A stretch of 64,000 nucleotides of DNA from Burkholderia pyrrocinia (GCF_001028665.1 NZ_CP011503.1:434001-498000), one strand, 5' to 3'. Counted from the stretch's first letter, positions 18,884-29,029 are shown. The notes: generated by a model from the sequence alone, not told the origin. Made by a program: numbers and translations.

Positions 18884-19642
18884 ATGCGGTTGAGCGGCAA
18901 GACGGCCATCGTCACGGGCGGCGGCTCGGGTTTCGGCGAAGGCATCGCGAAGACGTATGCGCGCGAAGGCGCGAACGTCGTCGTCAACGACCTGAACGGG
19001 GCAGCGGCCGAGCGCGTCGCGAGCGAGATCGCGCTCGCGGGCGGCAAGGCGATCGCGGTGGCGGGCGACGTGTCGAAGCAGGATGACTGGCGCGCGCTGC
19101 AACAGGCCGCGCTCGACGATTTCCATTCGGTGCAGATCGTCGTGAACAACGCGGGCACCACGCACCGCAACAAGCCGGTGCTCGACGTGTCGGAAGCCGA
19201 GTTCGACCGCGTGTACGCGGTCAACATGAAGAGCCTGTTCTGGTGCGTGCAGACCTTCGTTCCGTACTTCCGCGAACAGGGTGGCGGCGTGTTCGTGAAT
19301 GTCGCGTCGACGGCCGGCGTGCGGCCGCGCCCGGGCCTCGTCTGGTACAACAGCACGAAAGGCGCGATGATCACCGCGAGCAAGTCGCTCGCGGCCGAAC
19401 TCGGCGCCGATCGCATCCGCGTGAACTGCATCAATCCCGTGCTTGGCGAGACGGGCCTGATGACCGAGTTCATGGGCTGCGAGGACACGCCCGAGAACCG
19501 CCGCCGCTTCCTCGCGACGATCCCGCTCGGCCGCTTCTCGACACCGCAGGACATCGCGAACGCGGCGCTTTACCTCGCGTCCGACGAAGCAGAATTCATC
19601 ACGGGCGTCTGCCTCGAAGTCGACGGCGGGCGCTGCATCTAG
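18884..19642 (+). CDS. Short-chain dehydrogenase/reductase (SDR)
   Basis: The 252-residue classical SDR oxidoreductase has the cofactor motif TGGGSGFG (11-18), NNAG in VVNNAGTT, the catalytic Ser in NVASTAG and the YxxxK pair in WYNSTKGA. The Asp in VVVNDLNG after the second strand favours NAD over NADP. The C-terminal FITGVCLEVDGGRCI is the usual ending. An AGGAGACACACC site precedes ATG 18884. It lies between the aldehyde dehydrogenase and an MFS transporter, in keeping with stepwise oxidation of an imported alcohol, polyol or sugar acid. Annotation as a 3-oxoacyl reductase would be misleading without evidence. Confidence 0.92.
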   Translation: MRLSGKTAIVTGGGSGFGEGIAKTYAREGANVVVNDLNGAAAERVASEIALAGGKAIAVAGDVSKQDDWRALQQAALDDFHSVQIVVNNAGTTHRNKPVLDVSEAEFDRVYAVNMKSLFWCVQTFVPYFREQGGGVFVNVASTAGVRPRPGLVWYNSTKGAMITASKSLAAELGADRIRVNCINPVLGETGLMTEFMGCEDTPENRRRFLATIPLGRFSTPQDIANAALYLASDEAEFITGVCLEVDGGRCI

Positions 19643-19770
19643 CCGCATCTGGCTGTTCGCATGCCGCGTCGGGATTCACCGGCCGGCACGGCATTCACGT
19701 AGTGCTTCGCACGACACCGGGTCGGGCGCCGATGCGCCGGTTCGGGCCAACAATAAGGACAGGAGACAAC

Positions 19771-21075
19771 ATGGCAACATCGACGCAATCGCTGCCGGGC
19801 TCGTCCGGCGCATTCGAGGAAGCAACCTACCGCAAGGTGTCGTGGCGGCTCACGCCGCTCCTGCTGCTGTGCTACGTGGTCGCGTATCTCGACCGCGTGA
19901 ACGTCGGGTTCGCGAAGCTGCAGATGGCGAGCGACCTGAACCTGAGCGACACCGTCTACGGGCTCGGCGCCGGGATCTTCTTCTTCGGCTATTTCCTCTT
20001 CGAAGTGCCGAGCAACATCATCCTGCACAAGGTCGGCGCGCGCGTATGGATCGCACGCATCATGGCGACGTGGGGCGTGATCTCGATCCTGACGATGTTC
20101 GTCACGACGCCCACGATGTTCTACGTGATGCGCTTCCTGCTCGGGCTCGCCGAAGCCGGCTTCTTCCCCGGCGTGATCCTGTACCTCACCTACTGGTATC
20201 CCGCGCACCGGCGCGGCCGGATGACGACCTTCTTCATGACGGCAGTCGCCTTGTCCGGCGTGATCGGCGGGCCGCTGTCGGGCTTCATCCTGAAGGCGTT
20301 CAACGGCGTGAGCGGGTGGCACGGCTGGCAATGGCTGTTCCTGCTGGAAGGCATCCCGTCGGTGCTGGTCGGCGTGCTCGTGTTCTTCAAGCTCGACGAC
20401 CGGATCGCGAAGGCGAACTGGCTGACCGACGAAGAAAAGGCGCTGCTCGCACGCAACGTCGACGCGGAGGAAGCGACCAAGGAGGACCTGCCGCTCGGTG
20501 CCGTGATGTCGAGCCCGCGCGTGTGGCTGATGGCGCTGATCTACTTCTCGTTCGTGATGGGGCTTTACGGCGTCGGCTTCTGGCTGCCGACGATCATCAA
20601 GGCGACGGGCGTCACCGACACGTTCGCGATCGGCCTGCTGTCGGCGATTCCGTATGCGGCTGCGGTGGTCGCGATGATCCTGATCGCGCGCAGCGCGGAC
20701 AAGCGCCGCGAGCGCCGCTGGCACCTCGCGATTCCGGCCGCAATCGGCGCGCTGGGGCTCGTGCTGTCGGTGATCTGGGCGCACCAGACCGCGCTCGCGA
20801 TGCTCGGCCTCACGCTCGCGACGATCGGCATCCTGACGACGCTGCCGCTGTTCTGGAGCCTGCCGACCGCGTTCCTCGGCGGTGCTGCCGCCGCGGCCGG
20901 CATCGCGATGATCAACTCGATCGGCAACCTCGCGGGCTTCCTGAGCCCCTACCTGATGGGCTGGCTCAAGCAGGCGACGGGGGTCAACGACGCGGGCATG
21001 TACATGCTCGCGGGGTTCCTCGTGCTCGGCGGGCTGCTCGCGCTGTCGGTGCCGAAGCGGCTCGTCGACAAGTGA
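19771..21075 (+). CDS. MFS transporter, anion:cation symporter (ACS) family
   Basis: The 434-residue inner membrane permease has about twelve helices. The first loop signature YLDRVNVGFAKLQMASDLNLSDTVYGLGAGIFFFGYFLFEVPSNIILHKVGARVWIARIM, the helix GLAEAGFFPGVILYLTYWYPAHRRGRM and WLFLLEGIPSVLVGV mark the ACS group (tartrate, phthalate, hydroxyphenylacetate and hexuronate type symporters). ATG 19771 follows ACAGGAGACAAC. It probably imports the organic acid used by the neighbouring ALDH and SDR. No specific substrate can be called. Confidence 0.92.
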   Translation: MATSTQSLPGSSGAFEEATYRKVSWRLTPLLLLCYVVAYLDRVNVGFAKLQMASDLNLSDTVYGLGAGIFFFGYFLFEVPSNIILHKVGARVWIARIMATWGVISILTMFVTTPTMFYVMRFLLGLAEAGFFPGVILYLTYWYPAHRRGRMTTFFMTAVALSGVIGGPLSGFILKAFNGVSGWHGWQWLFLLEGIPSVLVGVLVFFKLDDRIAKANWLTDEEKALLARNVDAEEATKEDLPLGAVMSSPRVWLMALIYFSFVMGLYGVGFWLPTIIKATGVTDTFAIGLLSAIPYAAAVVAMILIARSADKRRERRWHLAIPAAIGALGLVLSVIWAHQTALAMLGLTLATIGILTTLPLFWSLPTAFLGGAAAAAGIAMINSIGNLAGFLSPYLMGWLKQATGVNDAGMYMLAGFLVLGGLLALSVPKRLVDK

Positions 21076-21085
21076 TGCGCGGCGC

Positions 21086-21481
21086 ATGACGATCATGACG
21101 ACGGAACCAACCCGCATGCCCCACCGAATCGTTCAGGCAGCCGGCAGCCGCGTGCTGGTCCGCGATCCTTCCGCCGGCCTCGTGCAGCGGGAAAGCGATG
21201 CGCTCGACCTCGTCGCGCTCGCGCACGAGCATGAGGCCGACTGGGTCGCAATCCCCGCCGAGGCGCTGCACGACGATTTCTACCGGCTCGACAGCGGACT
21301 GGCCGGCGCGGTGCTGCAGAAGCTCGTCAACTACGGCGTCCGGCTCGGCGTGGTCGGCGACATCGACCGCTGGCTCGCGCGCAGCGAAGCGCTTCGCGCG
21401 CTCGTTCGCGAATCCAATCGCGGGAAATCGGTGTGGTTTGTCGCGAACGAGGACGACCTGCTACGCAGGCTCGGCGCGTAG
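21086..21481 (+). CDS. DUF4180-family protein
   Basis: A soluble protein of up to 131 residues. The stretches DWVAIPAEALHDDFYRLDSGLAGAVLQKLVNYGVRLGVVGDI, SEALRALVRESNRGKSVWFV and the final DDLLRRLGA match the uncharacterised DUF4180 domain. Three in-frame ATG codons (21086, 21095, 21116) are possible and none has a strong ribosome site, so the first 10 residues are uncertain. It begins 10 bases after the MFS stop and is probably cotranscribed. Function unknown; no catalytic motif recognised. Confidence 0.78.
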   Translation: MTIMTTEPTRMPHRIVQAAGSRVLVRDPSAGLVQRESDALDLVALAHEHEADWVAIPAEALHDDFYRLDSGLAGAVLQKLVNYGVRLGVVGDIDRWLARSEALRALVRESNRGKSVWFVANEDDLLRRLGA

Positions 21482-21516
21482 TGCGCAGCGCGTCCGGCGC
21501 CGGCTCGCAGCGGACA

Positions 21517-21553
21517 AGAAAATGCCCCGAAGGCCATCCGGCGTTCGGGGCAT
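21517..21553 (-). terminator. Terminator of the hemC-hemDX-hemY operon
   Basis: On the minus strand ATGCCCCGAA (21553-21544) pairs with TTCGGGGCAT (21531-21522) and is followed by TTTCTTG. It lies 50 bases after the hemY stop. A weaker effect on the convergent DUF4180 transcript is possible. Confidence 0.8.
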
Positions 21554-21600
21554 GTTGCGCAGCGTAGCGGGCCGCCCGCAGCAGGCGGCCGCAGCCTGCG

Positions 21601-22788
21601 TCAGACCACGGTGATCGCGAGTGCGCTTTCGCGGTAGTGCTTCGCGGCCTTGTCGGTTTCGCCGAGCTGCTCGAACAGCCGCGCAAGCGCGCGATGCGTA
21701 CGCACCTTCAGCGCTTCGTTGTCGGCCAGCTTCAGCGCCGCTTCGAGGAACGATTGCGCCTTGCCCCACAGTTGCTGCTGCTGGCAGAGACGGCCGAGCG
21801 CGAACAGCAGGTCGGCATCCTCCGGGTGATCCTTCTTCCACCCTTCCGCCTTCTGGATCAGCGGCAGCGCGTCGGCGCCGGCCGTGTCCGGGTAGCGGCG
21901 CAGCAGGCGTGCGTCCCAGTTGTGCGCGAGCGCTTCCTCGACGATACGGCGCGCTTCGTTGCGACGCTCGAGCGACACCAGCAGATCGGCCGCGAGATCG
22001 GCAAGACGCGGCGACTGGCGCTCGACCGGCGACAGCGACTGCCACACCTCGAGCAATGCATCCGGATCGTGCCGGCGTTCGCGCAGCAGGTTTTCCGCGG
22101 CCTGCTGGCGCAGCCGCACGGCCGCGGCCGGATGCAGCGCCTCGCGCTTCTCGAGCGCCTTCGCGAGCTTCAGCACCTCGGCCCAGTTCTTCAACTGCTG
22201 CTGCGCGCGCAGCGCAACCTGCTGCGCATGGATACGCTTGCCGCCCGCCTGCATGTCGGCCAGCGCGGCGAGCGCGCCATCGGCATCGCGCGCGTCCGCG
22301 CGCATGTCGGCCGCGGCGAGCAGCCGTGCGTCCTGCCATTCGGGCGCGTCGACCTTCGACAGCCAGTCGTCGCGGCGCGTGTACTCGTGCATCCGGTGCG
22401 CGGCGGTGGCCGCGACGAGACTCGCGGCGCCCAGGTTCGCGTCGACCGACAGCGCGTCGCGCGCAGCCTTCTCCGCGCGCGAGAAGCGGCCCGCGTACAG
22501 GTTCGAGATCGCATCGCGCAGCGACGCCTGCGCCTTCTCGTTACGCGAACGCGCACGATACGCGGCGACCCGCTGCGGCATGCGCCAGATGTTGCGCACG
22601 ATGCGCAGCAGCGCATACACGACGATGAACAGCACGACGATGGCGATCACGAACAGGTTCAGCGACACGTCGATCCGGTACGGCGGATAGACGAGCAGCA
22701 CCTGCCCCGCGTCGAAACGGCCGACGGTGGCGAGCGCCGCAGCGATCGCGAACAGGACCGCGAGCCAGACGATTCCTCGAAGCGTCAT
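21601..22788 (-). CDS. hemY: HemY-like membrane protein of heme biosynthesis operon
   Basis: A 395-residue protein with two N-terminal membrane helices (MTLRGIVWLAVLFAIAAALA and VSLNLFVIAIVVLFIVVYALL) followed by TPR-type helical repeats in the periplasm or cytoplasm, for example RKAARDAL..., LLEVWQSLSPVERQSPRLADLAADLL and ALGRLCQQQQLWGKAQSFLEAALKL. This matches the HemY_N plus TPR family found at the end of hemCDXY operons in beta and gamma proteobacteria. It is not protoporphyrinogen oxidase despite the shared name. Its start is two bases after the hemDX stop, implying coupling. Biochemical role is still unclear in the family. Confidence 0.93.
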   Translation of the reverse strand: MTLRGIVWLAVLFAIAAALATVGRFDAGQVLLVYPPYRIDVSLNLFVIAIVVLFIVVYALLRIVRNIWRMPQRVAAYRARSRNEKAQASLRDAISNLYAGRFSRAEKAARDALSVDANLGAASLVAATAAHRMHEYTRRDDWLSKVDAPEWQDARLLAAADMRADARDADGALAALADMQAGGKRIHAQQVALRAQQQLKNWAEVLKLAKALEKREALHPAAAVRLRQQAAENLLRERRHDPDALLEVWQSLSPVERQSPRLADLAADLLVSLERRNEARRIVEEALAHNWDARLLRRYPDTAGADALPLIQKAEGWKKDHPEDADLLFALGRLCQQQQLWGKAQSFLEAALKLADNEALKVRTHRALARLFEQLGETDKAAKHYRESALAITVV

Positions 22789-22790
22789 CG

Positions 22791-24761
22791 TTACCCCCGG
22801 CTCTTGAACTGCTGAACGGCGTTCAGGCTCGTATTCAGGTTCGGCACCGCGACCGTCAGCGATGCGCCGTCAACCTGCTTGAGCAGATCCTCGACGGTCT
22901 GCGTGTCCTTCGACGCCTGATCGAAATACTTCCCGAGCGACGCCTGCGCGGCGTGCAGGTCGGCCTTCATCGCGCTGTCGTTGCGCGCGAGCAGCGACAG
23001 GCGCGCGGTGAGCAGGCGCAGCTTCACGTTCTCGCGCACGAAGTAGCCCTGGTCGGGCGACGCGAGCATCGCGTCCGCGTTGTCGATCCGGCGCACCTGC
23101 ACGAGGCCCTTCAACTGCTGGCCGAGACCGGCCGAGAAGTCGTGCCACCAGACCTTCCAGCGCGGCTCGCCGGCCACGGCCGTCGATGCGGCCTCGATCG
23201 GCGCGGCCTTCGGCGCCGCGTGCGGCACGATCGCCTCGCCGGAAAGCGGCAGCGCGTCGACCCTGGCGATCGCGTCGTCGAGCTTGATCGCGAGGCCCGT
23301 GAGATCGGCTGCCGGCGCGGCCTTCAGTTTTTCGATGTCCAGCGCGAGCGCCTTGCGCACCGTGACGGCCTGCGCGCTCTGCGACGTCGCGAGACGCGCG
23401 TCGGCGTTCTGCAGCGCGATCAGCGCGAGCTGCGTGTTGCCCGTCAGCTGAAGCTGCTGGCTCGCGCTCGACAGCATCTGGTCGACCTCCTCGAGCATCC
23501 ACGCATCGCGGTTGCGCGACAGGTCCTGGTATTGCTGCTGCAGCGCCTGCTGCGCGCTCTGCGCGTCGGCGAGCTTGCCGTCGAGCTGCGCGAGCTGCGT
23601 GTCGACCTGGTGCGTGCTCGCAAGCGCCTGCTCGGTCTTCATGCGCGTCTCGGCCGTCTGCGCGTCGAGCGCCTTCTGGCGCGCGACGAACGTGCCGTCG
23701 AGCCGGTCGATCTTGCGGTTCAGCGCATAGCCGCCGACGCCCGCCGCGCAGCCGAGCACGACGACCACGAACCACAGCACCGCGCTGCCGCCGCGGCGCG
23801 CGGGCGGTTCGGACGCCATATAAGGGGGACGGGACGGCGGTGCGGATGCAGCGGCCGGCTGGGAAGCGACGCTTTTGGAATCGTTGGTATCTGTCATGCG
23901 TTTAGTCACCGGTGCGGCTGTCGCCGGTTGGACGGCCTCGTCGGCCATCGTTCGAAACGCGCGGACGATGCGCTCATCGCCCGCGCCGGTCAGCGTAATC
24001 CTATCAAAACCCAATGCGCGCGCGGTCTGCTCGATCCGCGGGTGCGGCGTCACGAGCGGCGCATGCTTCAGCGCGCCGATCTCGGCGTCGTTCAGGTGCG
24101 CCCGCGCGAGTTCGTGCAGGTTGCGCACGCCTTCCGAGCTCGTGACGAGCCACGCATGCGGTGCGCCATCGAGCAGCGCGTGCACGCGCTCCCATGCGCC
24201 GACGCGCGGCTCGGGCACGACGCGCCGGTACGCGGCGACCAGCGTGACGTCCGCGCCGGCCTCGCGCAGCCGGTCGGCGAGCCATTCGCGCCCGCCGTCG
24301 CCGCGCACGATCAGCACGCGCTTGCCCGCCAGCGCCTGCGCGCCGCCGAACGCGGCCTCGATGCACGCGAACAGGCTTTCCGAATCGTAATGGGGCACGC
24401 CGCCGTCGGCCGGCGCCTGCGGCGCGATCACGCGATGCGCGGGCGCCGCAATGCCGTGCCGCTCGAGCGCCGCGACGCTGCCGGGCCCGACCACGCCGAC
24501 CGGCAGCGCGTTCGGCCAGATCGCGCCGTACTGCGCGAGCGCGCGGTCGATCGCGTTCGGCGACACGAAAATCACGAGCGCGTAGTCGGCAAGCGCCGCG
24601 AACGCGGCGTCGAGCGGCACCGGATCGTCGACCGGTGCGATATCGATCAGCGGGAATTCGAGCACGTCGCAGCCGGCATCGGCCAGTTGCGACGCCAGCG
24701 CGTCCGACTGGCCGTCCGGGCGCGTCAGGACAGCGGTGAACGCGCGCGTGCCGCCCGCCAT
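22791..24761 (-). CDS. hemDX: Fused uroporphyrinogen-III synthase HemD and membrane protein HemX
   Basis: One 656-residue open frame. Residues 1 to about 270 are uroporphyrinogen-III synthase (TAVLTRPDGQSDALASQLADAG, VIFVSPNAIDRAL, GPGSVAALERHG, RVLIVRGDGGREWLADRLREAGADV, WLVTSSEGVRNL), which closes hydroxymethylbilane to uroporphyrinogen III. A Pro/Ala-rich linker follows, then one membrane helix (SAVLWFVVVVLGCAAGVGGYAL) and the HemX domain, with a long coiled coil (ARQKALDAQTAETRMKTEQAL onward). In E. coli these are two genes; a fusion is common in Burkholderia as I recall. ATG 24761 overlaps the hemC stop by one base. HemX is annotated elsewhere as a uroporphyrin methyltransferase, but no methyltransferase motif is visible here. 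Confidence 0.94.
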   Translation of the reverse strand: MAGGTRAFTAVLTRPDGQSDALASQLADAGCDVLEFPLIDIAPVDDPVPLDAAFAALADYALVIFVSPNAIDRALAQYGAIWPNALPVGVVGPGSVAALERHGIAAPAHRVIAPQAPADGGVPHYDSESLFACIEAAFGGAQALAGKRVLIVRGDGGREWLADRLREAGADVTLVAAYRRVVPEPRVGAWERVHALLDGAPHAWLVTSSEGVRNLHELARAHLNDAEIGALKHAPLVTPHPRIEQTARALGFDRITLTGAGDERIVRAFRTMADEAVQPATAAPVTKRMTDTNDSKSVASQPAAASAPPSRPPYMASEPPARRGGSAVLWFVVVVLGCAAGVGGYALNRKIDRLDGTFVARQKALDAQTAETRMKTEQALASTHQVDTQLAQLDGKLADAQSAQQALQQQYQDLSRNRDAWMLEEVDQMLSSASQQLQLTGNTQLALIALQNADARLATSQSAQAVTVRKALALDIEKLKAAPAADLTGLAIKLDDAIARVDALPLSGEAIVPHAAPKAAPIEAASTAVAGEPRWKVWWHDFSAGLGQQLKGLVQVRRIDNADAMLASPDQGYFVRENVKLRLLTARLSLLARNDSAMKADLHAAQASLGKYFDQASKDTQTVEDLLKQVDGASLTVAVPNLNTSLNAVQQFKSRG

Positions 24762-25762
24762 CAGGCGTCGCCCTTGCCGGCCTGCGAACCGGCGAGCAGC
24801 GCCTTGACGATGTCGAGCGCGCCTTGCGCCTCGAGTTCGTCGGACACCGCGCGGCCGAGCGCGAGCGCATCGGCGACGGTCATGACGGCACCGCACTCCT
24901 CGGCCGTCAGCACACGCTTTCCGTCGGTCGTCGACACGCGGCCCGTCAGGTACAGTTCGCCCGCGCGCCACACCGCGTGTGCGGCAAGCGGCACCTCGCA
25001 GCTGCCGCCGAGCGCGCGCGACACCATCCGCTCGGCCTCGACCGCAAGCGCGGTCTGCGGGTCGTGCAGCGGCGCGAGCCATGCGGCGACGTCGTTGCGG
25101 TGCGCGGCGATCTCGATGCCGAGCGCGCCCTGGCCGGCCGCGGGCGGGCTGGCTTCGACGTCGATGAGCGCGCGGATTCGCGCGTCGAGGCCGAGGCGCT
25201 TCAGGCCGGCGGCCGCGAGAATGATCGCCGCGTAGTCGCCGCGGTCGAGCTTCGCGAGGCGCGTGTCGAGGTTGCCGCGCAGCGGCAGCACGTCGAGATG
25301 CGGATAACGCGCGCGCAGCATCGCTTCGCGGCGCAGGCTCGACGTGCCGACGACCGCGCCGGCCGGCAGCGCGTCGAGCGACGCGTAGTCGTTCGACACG
25401 AACGCGTCGCGCGGATCCTCGCGTTCCATGATCGCGGCGAGCGAGAAACCGTCGGGCAGCGCCATCGGCACGTCCTTCAGCGAATGCACGGCGAGATCGG
25501 CGCGGCCGTCGGCGAGCGCATTCTCCAGTTCCTTCACGAACAGGCCCTTGCCGCCGACCTTCGACAGCGTGCGATCGAGAATCTGGTCGCCGCGGGTCGT
25601 CATCCCGAGGATTTTCACGTCACAAGCTGGATATAATTTGCGCAGCGCATCACGCACATGTTCGGCTTGCCACATCGCCAGGCGGCTCTCGCGCGAAGCA
25701 ATCGTCAACGTCGCGGGCGGCTGTGCCTGTTGCGGCCCGGCCGCAAGGGTCTCGGAATTCAT
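24761..25762 (-). CDS. hemC: Porphobilinogen deaminase (hydroxymethylbilane synthase)
   Basis: The 333-residue enzyme joins four porphobilinogen units into hydroxymethylbilane. Motifs: [104 protein letters not shown], and Cys255 in [12 protein letters not shown], which carries the dipyrromethane cofactor. The start ATG 25762 ([19 protein letters not shown]) gives a slightly long N terminus compared with the E. coli enzyme. It is the first gene of hemC-hemDX-hemY and diverges from ppc. Confidence 0.97.
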   Translation of the reverse strand: MNSETLAAGPQQAQPPATLTIASRESRLAMWQAEHVRDALRKLYPACDVKILGMTTRGDQILDRTLSKVGGKGLFVKELENALADGRADLAVHSLKDVPMALPDGFSLAAIMEREDPRDAFVSNDYASLDALPAGAVVGTSSLRREAMLRARYPHLDVLPLRGNLDTRLAKLDRGDYAAIILAAAGLKRLGLDARIRALIDVEASPPAAGQGALGIEIAAHRNDVAAWLAPLHDPQTALAVEAERMVSRALGGSCEVPLAAHAVWRAGELYLTGRVSTTDGKRVLTAEECGAVMTVADALALGRAVSDELEAQGALDIVKALLAGSQAGKGDA

Positions 25763-25911
25763 TGCTGGAACATCGAAGGACGGGATTGAAGATCGAACAA
25801 TGGTAGCACGCACGCCCCGGCCCGCCCGGGCCCGGAGCCTGCGCCGGACCGGCCCCAGCGCGGGTCGCGGCGCCGATGTGCGGATGTGCCGCACGTAGCT
25901 GGTTGCTTGAC

Positions 25912-25938
25912 CGCAGTTCCCGCAGTTTCCGCAGTTCC
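25912..25938. repeat. Three tandem 9-bp repeats upstream of ppc
   Basis: CGCAGTTCC, CGCAGTTTC, CGCAGTTCC lie head to tail just before ppc, 33 bases ahead of its GTG start. The unit is nine bases long and one copy has a single change. It may be a short slippage array or a protein-binding site in the ppc leader. Confidence 0.6.
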
Positions 25939-25970
25939 TTTTGACTCGAGCTTTCCCAAGGAAACCCATC

Positions 25971-28900
25971 GTGAAGTCTTCCGGATCGGCGCGTACGGCG
26001 CGCCGCAATGCTGCCCTGTCCTCCTCCGACGCCCCGACGGACACCGTCGCCATCGCCGCGAACGGCCGTGCGAAAACGGCAACGAAACCGAAAGACCCGA
26101 TACATCAGACAAAACGCGCGACGAAAGCCGCCGGCCCCGCGGCCCGCACGGCCGGCGCGCCGAAGTCCGGCACGCGCACGCGCGAGGACAAGGACGGCCC
26201 GCTGTTCGAGGACATCCGCTTCCTCGGCCGCCTGCTCGGCGACGTCGTGCGCGAGCAGGAAGGCGACACCGTGTTCGACGTCGTCGAGACGATCCGCCAG
26301 ACCGCGGTCAAGTTCCGCCGCGAGGACGACAGCGAAGCCGCGCAGACGCTCGAGAAGAAGCTGCGCAAGCTGACGCCGGAGCAGACGGTGAGCGTCGTGC
26401 GCGCGTTCAGCTATTTCTCGCATCTCGCGAACATCGCGGAAGACCGCCACCACAACCGCCGCCGCCGCATCCACGCGCTGGCCGGCTCCGCACCGCAGCC
26501 CGGCACGGTCGCGTACGCGCTCGATCAGCTGAAGACGACCGGCAACGCGTCGAAGCGGCTGCTGCAGCGCTTCTTCGACGACGCGCTGATCGTGCCGGTG
26601 CTGACCGCGCACCCGACCGAAGTGCAGCGCAAGAGCATCCTCGACGCGCAGCACGACATCGCACGCCTGCTGGCCGAGCGCGACCAGGAACTGACCGCGC
26701 GCGAGCGCCAGTACAACGAATCGATGCTGCGCGCGCGCGTGACCGCGCTGTGGCAGACGCGCATGCTGCGCGACGCGCGCCTGACGGTCGGCGACGAGAT
26801 CGAGAACGCGCTGTCGTACTACCGCGCGACCTTCCTCGACGAGCTGCCCGCGCTGTACGGCGACATCGAGGCCGCGCTCGCCGAGCACGGCCTGCAGGCG
26901 CGCGTGCCCGCGTTCTTCCAGATGGGCAGCTGGATCGGCGGCGATCGCGACGGCAACCCGAACGTGACGGCGGCGACGCTCGACGAGGCGATCAACCGCC
27001 AGGCCGCGGTGATCCTCGAGCACTATCTGGAACAGGTGCACAAGCTCGGCGCCGAGCTGTCGGTGTCGAACCTGCTCGTCGGCGCGAACGACGCCGTGAA
27101 GGCGCTCGCCGCCGCATCGCCCGACCAGTCGCCGCACCGCGTCGACGAGCCGTATCGCCGCGCGCTGATCGGCATCTACACGCGGCTCGCCGCGAGCGCA
27201 CGCGTGCGCGTGGGCGAAGGCACGGTGCCCGTGCGCAGCGCGGGCCGCGGCGCGCCGCCCGTGCGCGCGATCCCGTATGCGGATTCCGAAGCGTTCGTCG
27301 CCGATCTGAAGGTGCTGACCGCGTCGCTCGACGAACACCACGGCACGTCGCTCGCCGCGCCGCGCCTCGCGCCTCTCGTGCGCGCGGCCGAAGTGTTCGG
27401 CTTCCATCTCGCGAGCATCGACCTGCGCCAGAGCTCCGACATCCATGAAGCGGTGGTCGCCGAGCTGTTCGCGCGCGCGGGCGTCGAGGCCGACTACGCG
27501 GCGCTCGCCGAGGAAGACAAGCTGCGCGTGCTGCTCGCCGCACTCGCCGACCCGCGCCCGCTGCGTTCGCCGTACTTCGAATACTCGGCGCTCGCGCAGA
27601 GCGAGCTCGGCGTGTTCGAGAAGGCGCGCGAAGTGCGTGCGCAATTCGGCGCGCGCGCGGTGCGCAACTACATCATTTCGCATACGGAAACCGTCAGCGA
27701 CCTCGTCGAGGTGCTGCTGCTGCAGAAGGAGACGGGGCTGCTCGAAGGTGCGCTCGGCGTGCCGGGCGGCCATGCGAGGAACAGCCTGATGGTGATCCCG
27801 CTGTTCGAGACGATCCCCGACCTGCGCGACGCATCGCGCATCATGCGCGAATACTTCGCACTGCCGGGCGTCGATGCGCTGATCGCGCACCAGGGTGCCG
27901 AGCAGGAAGTGATGCTCGGCTACTCGGACAGCAACAAGGACGGCGGCTTCCTCACGTCGAACTGGGAGCTGTATCGCGCGGAACTCGCGCTCGTCGACCT
28001 GTTCCGCGACCGAAAGATCACGCTGCGGCTGTTCCACGGCCGCGGCGGCACGGTCGGCCGCGGGGGCGGCCCGACCTACCAGGCGATCCTGTCGCAGCCG
28101 CCGGGCACCGTGAACGGCCAGATCCGCCTGACCGAACAGGGCGAGGTGATCGCGAGCAAGTTCGCGAACCCCGAGATCGGCCGGCGCAACCTCGAGACGG
28201 TCGTCGCCGCGACGCTCGAGGCGTCGCTGCTGCCGCAGTCGAACGCCCCTGCGCAACTGCCCGCGTTCGAGGCCGCGATGCAGACGCTGTCCGACTCGGC
28301 GATGGCCGCGTACCGCGCGCTCGTCTATGAAACGCCCGGCTTCACCGACTACTTCTTCTCGTCGACGCCGATTACCGAGATCGCCGAGCTGAACATCGGC
28401 AGCCGCCCGGCTTCGCGCAAGCTGCAGGATCCGAAGCAGCGCAAGATCGAGGATCTGCGCGCGATTCCGTGGGGCTTCTCGTGGGGCCAGTGCCGGCTGC
28501 TGCTGACGGGCTGGTACGGCTTCGGCAGCGCGGTGAGCGCGTATCTCGACGGCGCGCAGGATGAAGCCGAGCGCACGAAGCGCGTCGCGCTGCTGAAAAA
28601 GATGAACAAGACCTGGCCGTTCTTCTCGAACCTGATGTCGAACATGGACATGGTGCTGGCGAAGACCGACCTCGCGGTCGCGTCGCGCTACGCGCAGCTG
28701 GTCTCCGACCGCAAGCTGCGCAAGCATGTGTTCGAGCGGATCGTCGCGGAATGGGAGCGCACGGCGCAGGCGCTGGCGGAAATCACCGGGCACGAAGGCC
28801 GCCTCGCGACCAACCCGCTGCTCGCGCGATCGATCAAGAACCGCTTCCCGTATCTCGATCCGCTGAACCACCTGCAGGTCGAGCTGATCAAGCGTCACCG

Positions 28901-28985
28901 CGCGGGCGACACGAACGCGCGGCTGCGCCGCGGGATTCACCTGACGATCAACGGGATCGCGGCCGGCCTGCGCAACACGGGCTGA
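25971..28985 (+). CDS. ppc: Phosphoenolpyruvate carboxylase
   Basis: The 1004-residue anaplerotic enzyme makes oxaloacetate from PEP and bicarbonate. The catalytic His lies in [17 protein letters not shown], the GGDRDGNP segment is [15 protein letters not shown], the second signature is [21 protein letters not shown], and the mobile glycine loop is [15 protein letters not shown]. The C terminus NTG is the usual one. An N-terminal low-complexity basic extension of about 75 residues precedes the conserved body. The start is taken as GTG 25971, preceded by AAGGAAACC; a TTG at 25941 is possible. A strong terminator follows. It diverges from hemC. Confidence 0.96.
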   Translation: MKSSGSARTARRNAALSSSDAPTDTVAIAANGRAKTATKPKDPIHQTKRATKAAGPAARTAGAPKSGTRTREDKDGPLFEDIRFLGRLLGDVVREQEGDTVFDVVETIRQTAVKFRREDDSEAAQTLEKKLRKLTPEQTVSVVRAFSYFSHLANIAEDRHHNRRRRIHALAGSAPQPGTVAYALDQLKTTGNASKRLLQRFFDDALIVPVLTAHPTEVQRKSILDAQHDIARLLAERDQELTARERQYNESMLRARVTALWQTRMLRDARLTVGDEIENALSYYRATFLDELPALYGDIEAALAEHGLQARVPAFFQMGSWIGGDRDGNPNVTAATLDEAINRQAAVILEHYLEQVHKLGAELSVSNLLVGANDAVKALAAASPDQSPHRVDEPYRRALIGIYTRLAASARVRVGEGTVPVRSAGRGAPPVRAIPYADSEAFVADLKVLTASLDEHHGTSLAAPRLAPLVRAAEVFGFHLASIDLRQSSDIHEAVVAELFARAGVEADYAALAEEDKLRVLLAALADPRPLRSPYFEYSALAQSELGVFEKAREVRAQFGARAVRNYIISHTETVSDLVEVLLLQKETGLLEGALGVPGGHARNSLMVIPLFETIPDLRDASRIMREYFALPGVDALIAHQGAEQEVMLGYSDSNKDGGFLTSNWELYRAELALVDLFRDRKITLRLFHGRGGTVGRGGGPTYQAILSQPPGTVNGQIRLTEQGEVIASKFANPEIGRRNLETVVAATLEASLLPQSNAPAQLPAFEAAMQTLSDSAMAAYRALVYETPGFTDYFFSSTPITEIAELNIGSRPASRKLQDPKQRKIEDLRAIPWGFSWGQCRLLLTGWYGFGSAVSAYLDGAQDEAERTKRVALLKKMNKTWPFFSNLMSNMDMVLAKTDLAVASRYAQLVSDRKLRKHVFERIVAEWERTAQALAEITGHEGRLATNPLLARSIKNRFPYLDPLNHLQVELIKRHRAGDTNARLRRGIHLTINGIAAGLRNTG

Positions 28986-29029
28986 TCCGCATGCGGCGCG
29001 GGCCCGTTCCGCGCCACCCGGCATCGCAG

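Noticed and set aside
22870..23897. Separate hemX gene starting near 23897
   Set aside because: The frame is continuous with hemD without stop and no ribosome site is clear before this Met, so a fusion is the simpler reading.
25650..29024. Open frame of 1124 residues on the minus strand opposite ppc
   Set aside because: It is a shadow of the GC-rich ppc coding strand. Composition is Arg/Ala/Val biased with no domain, and ppc matches its family along the full length.
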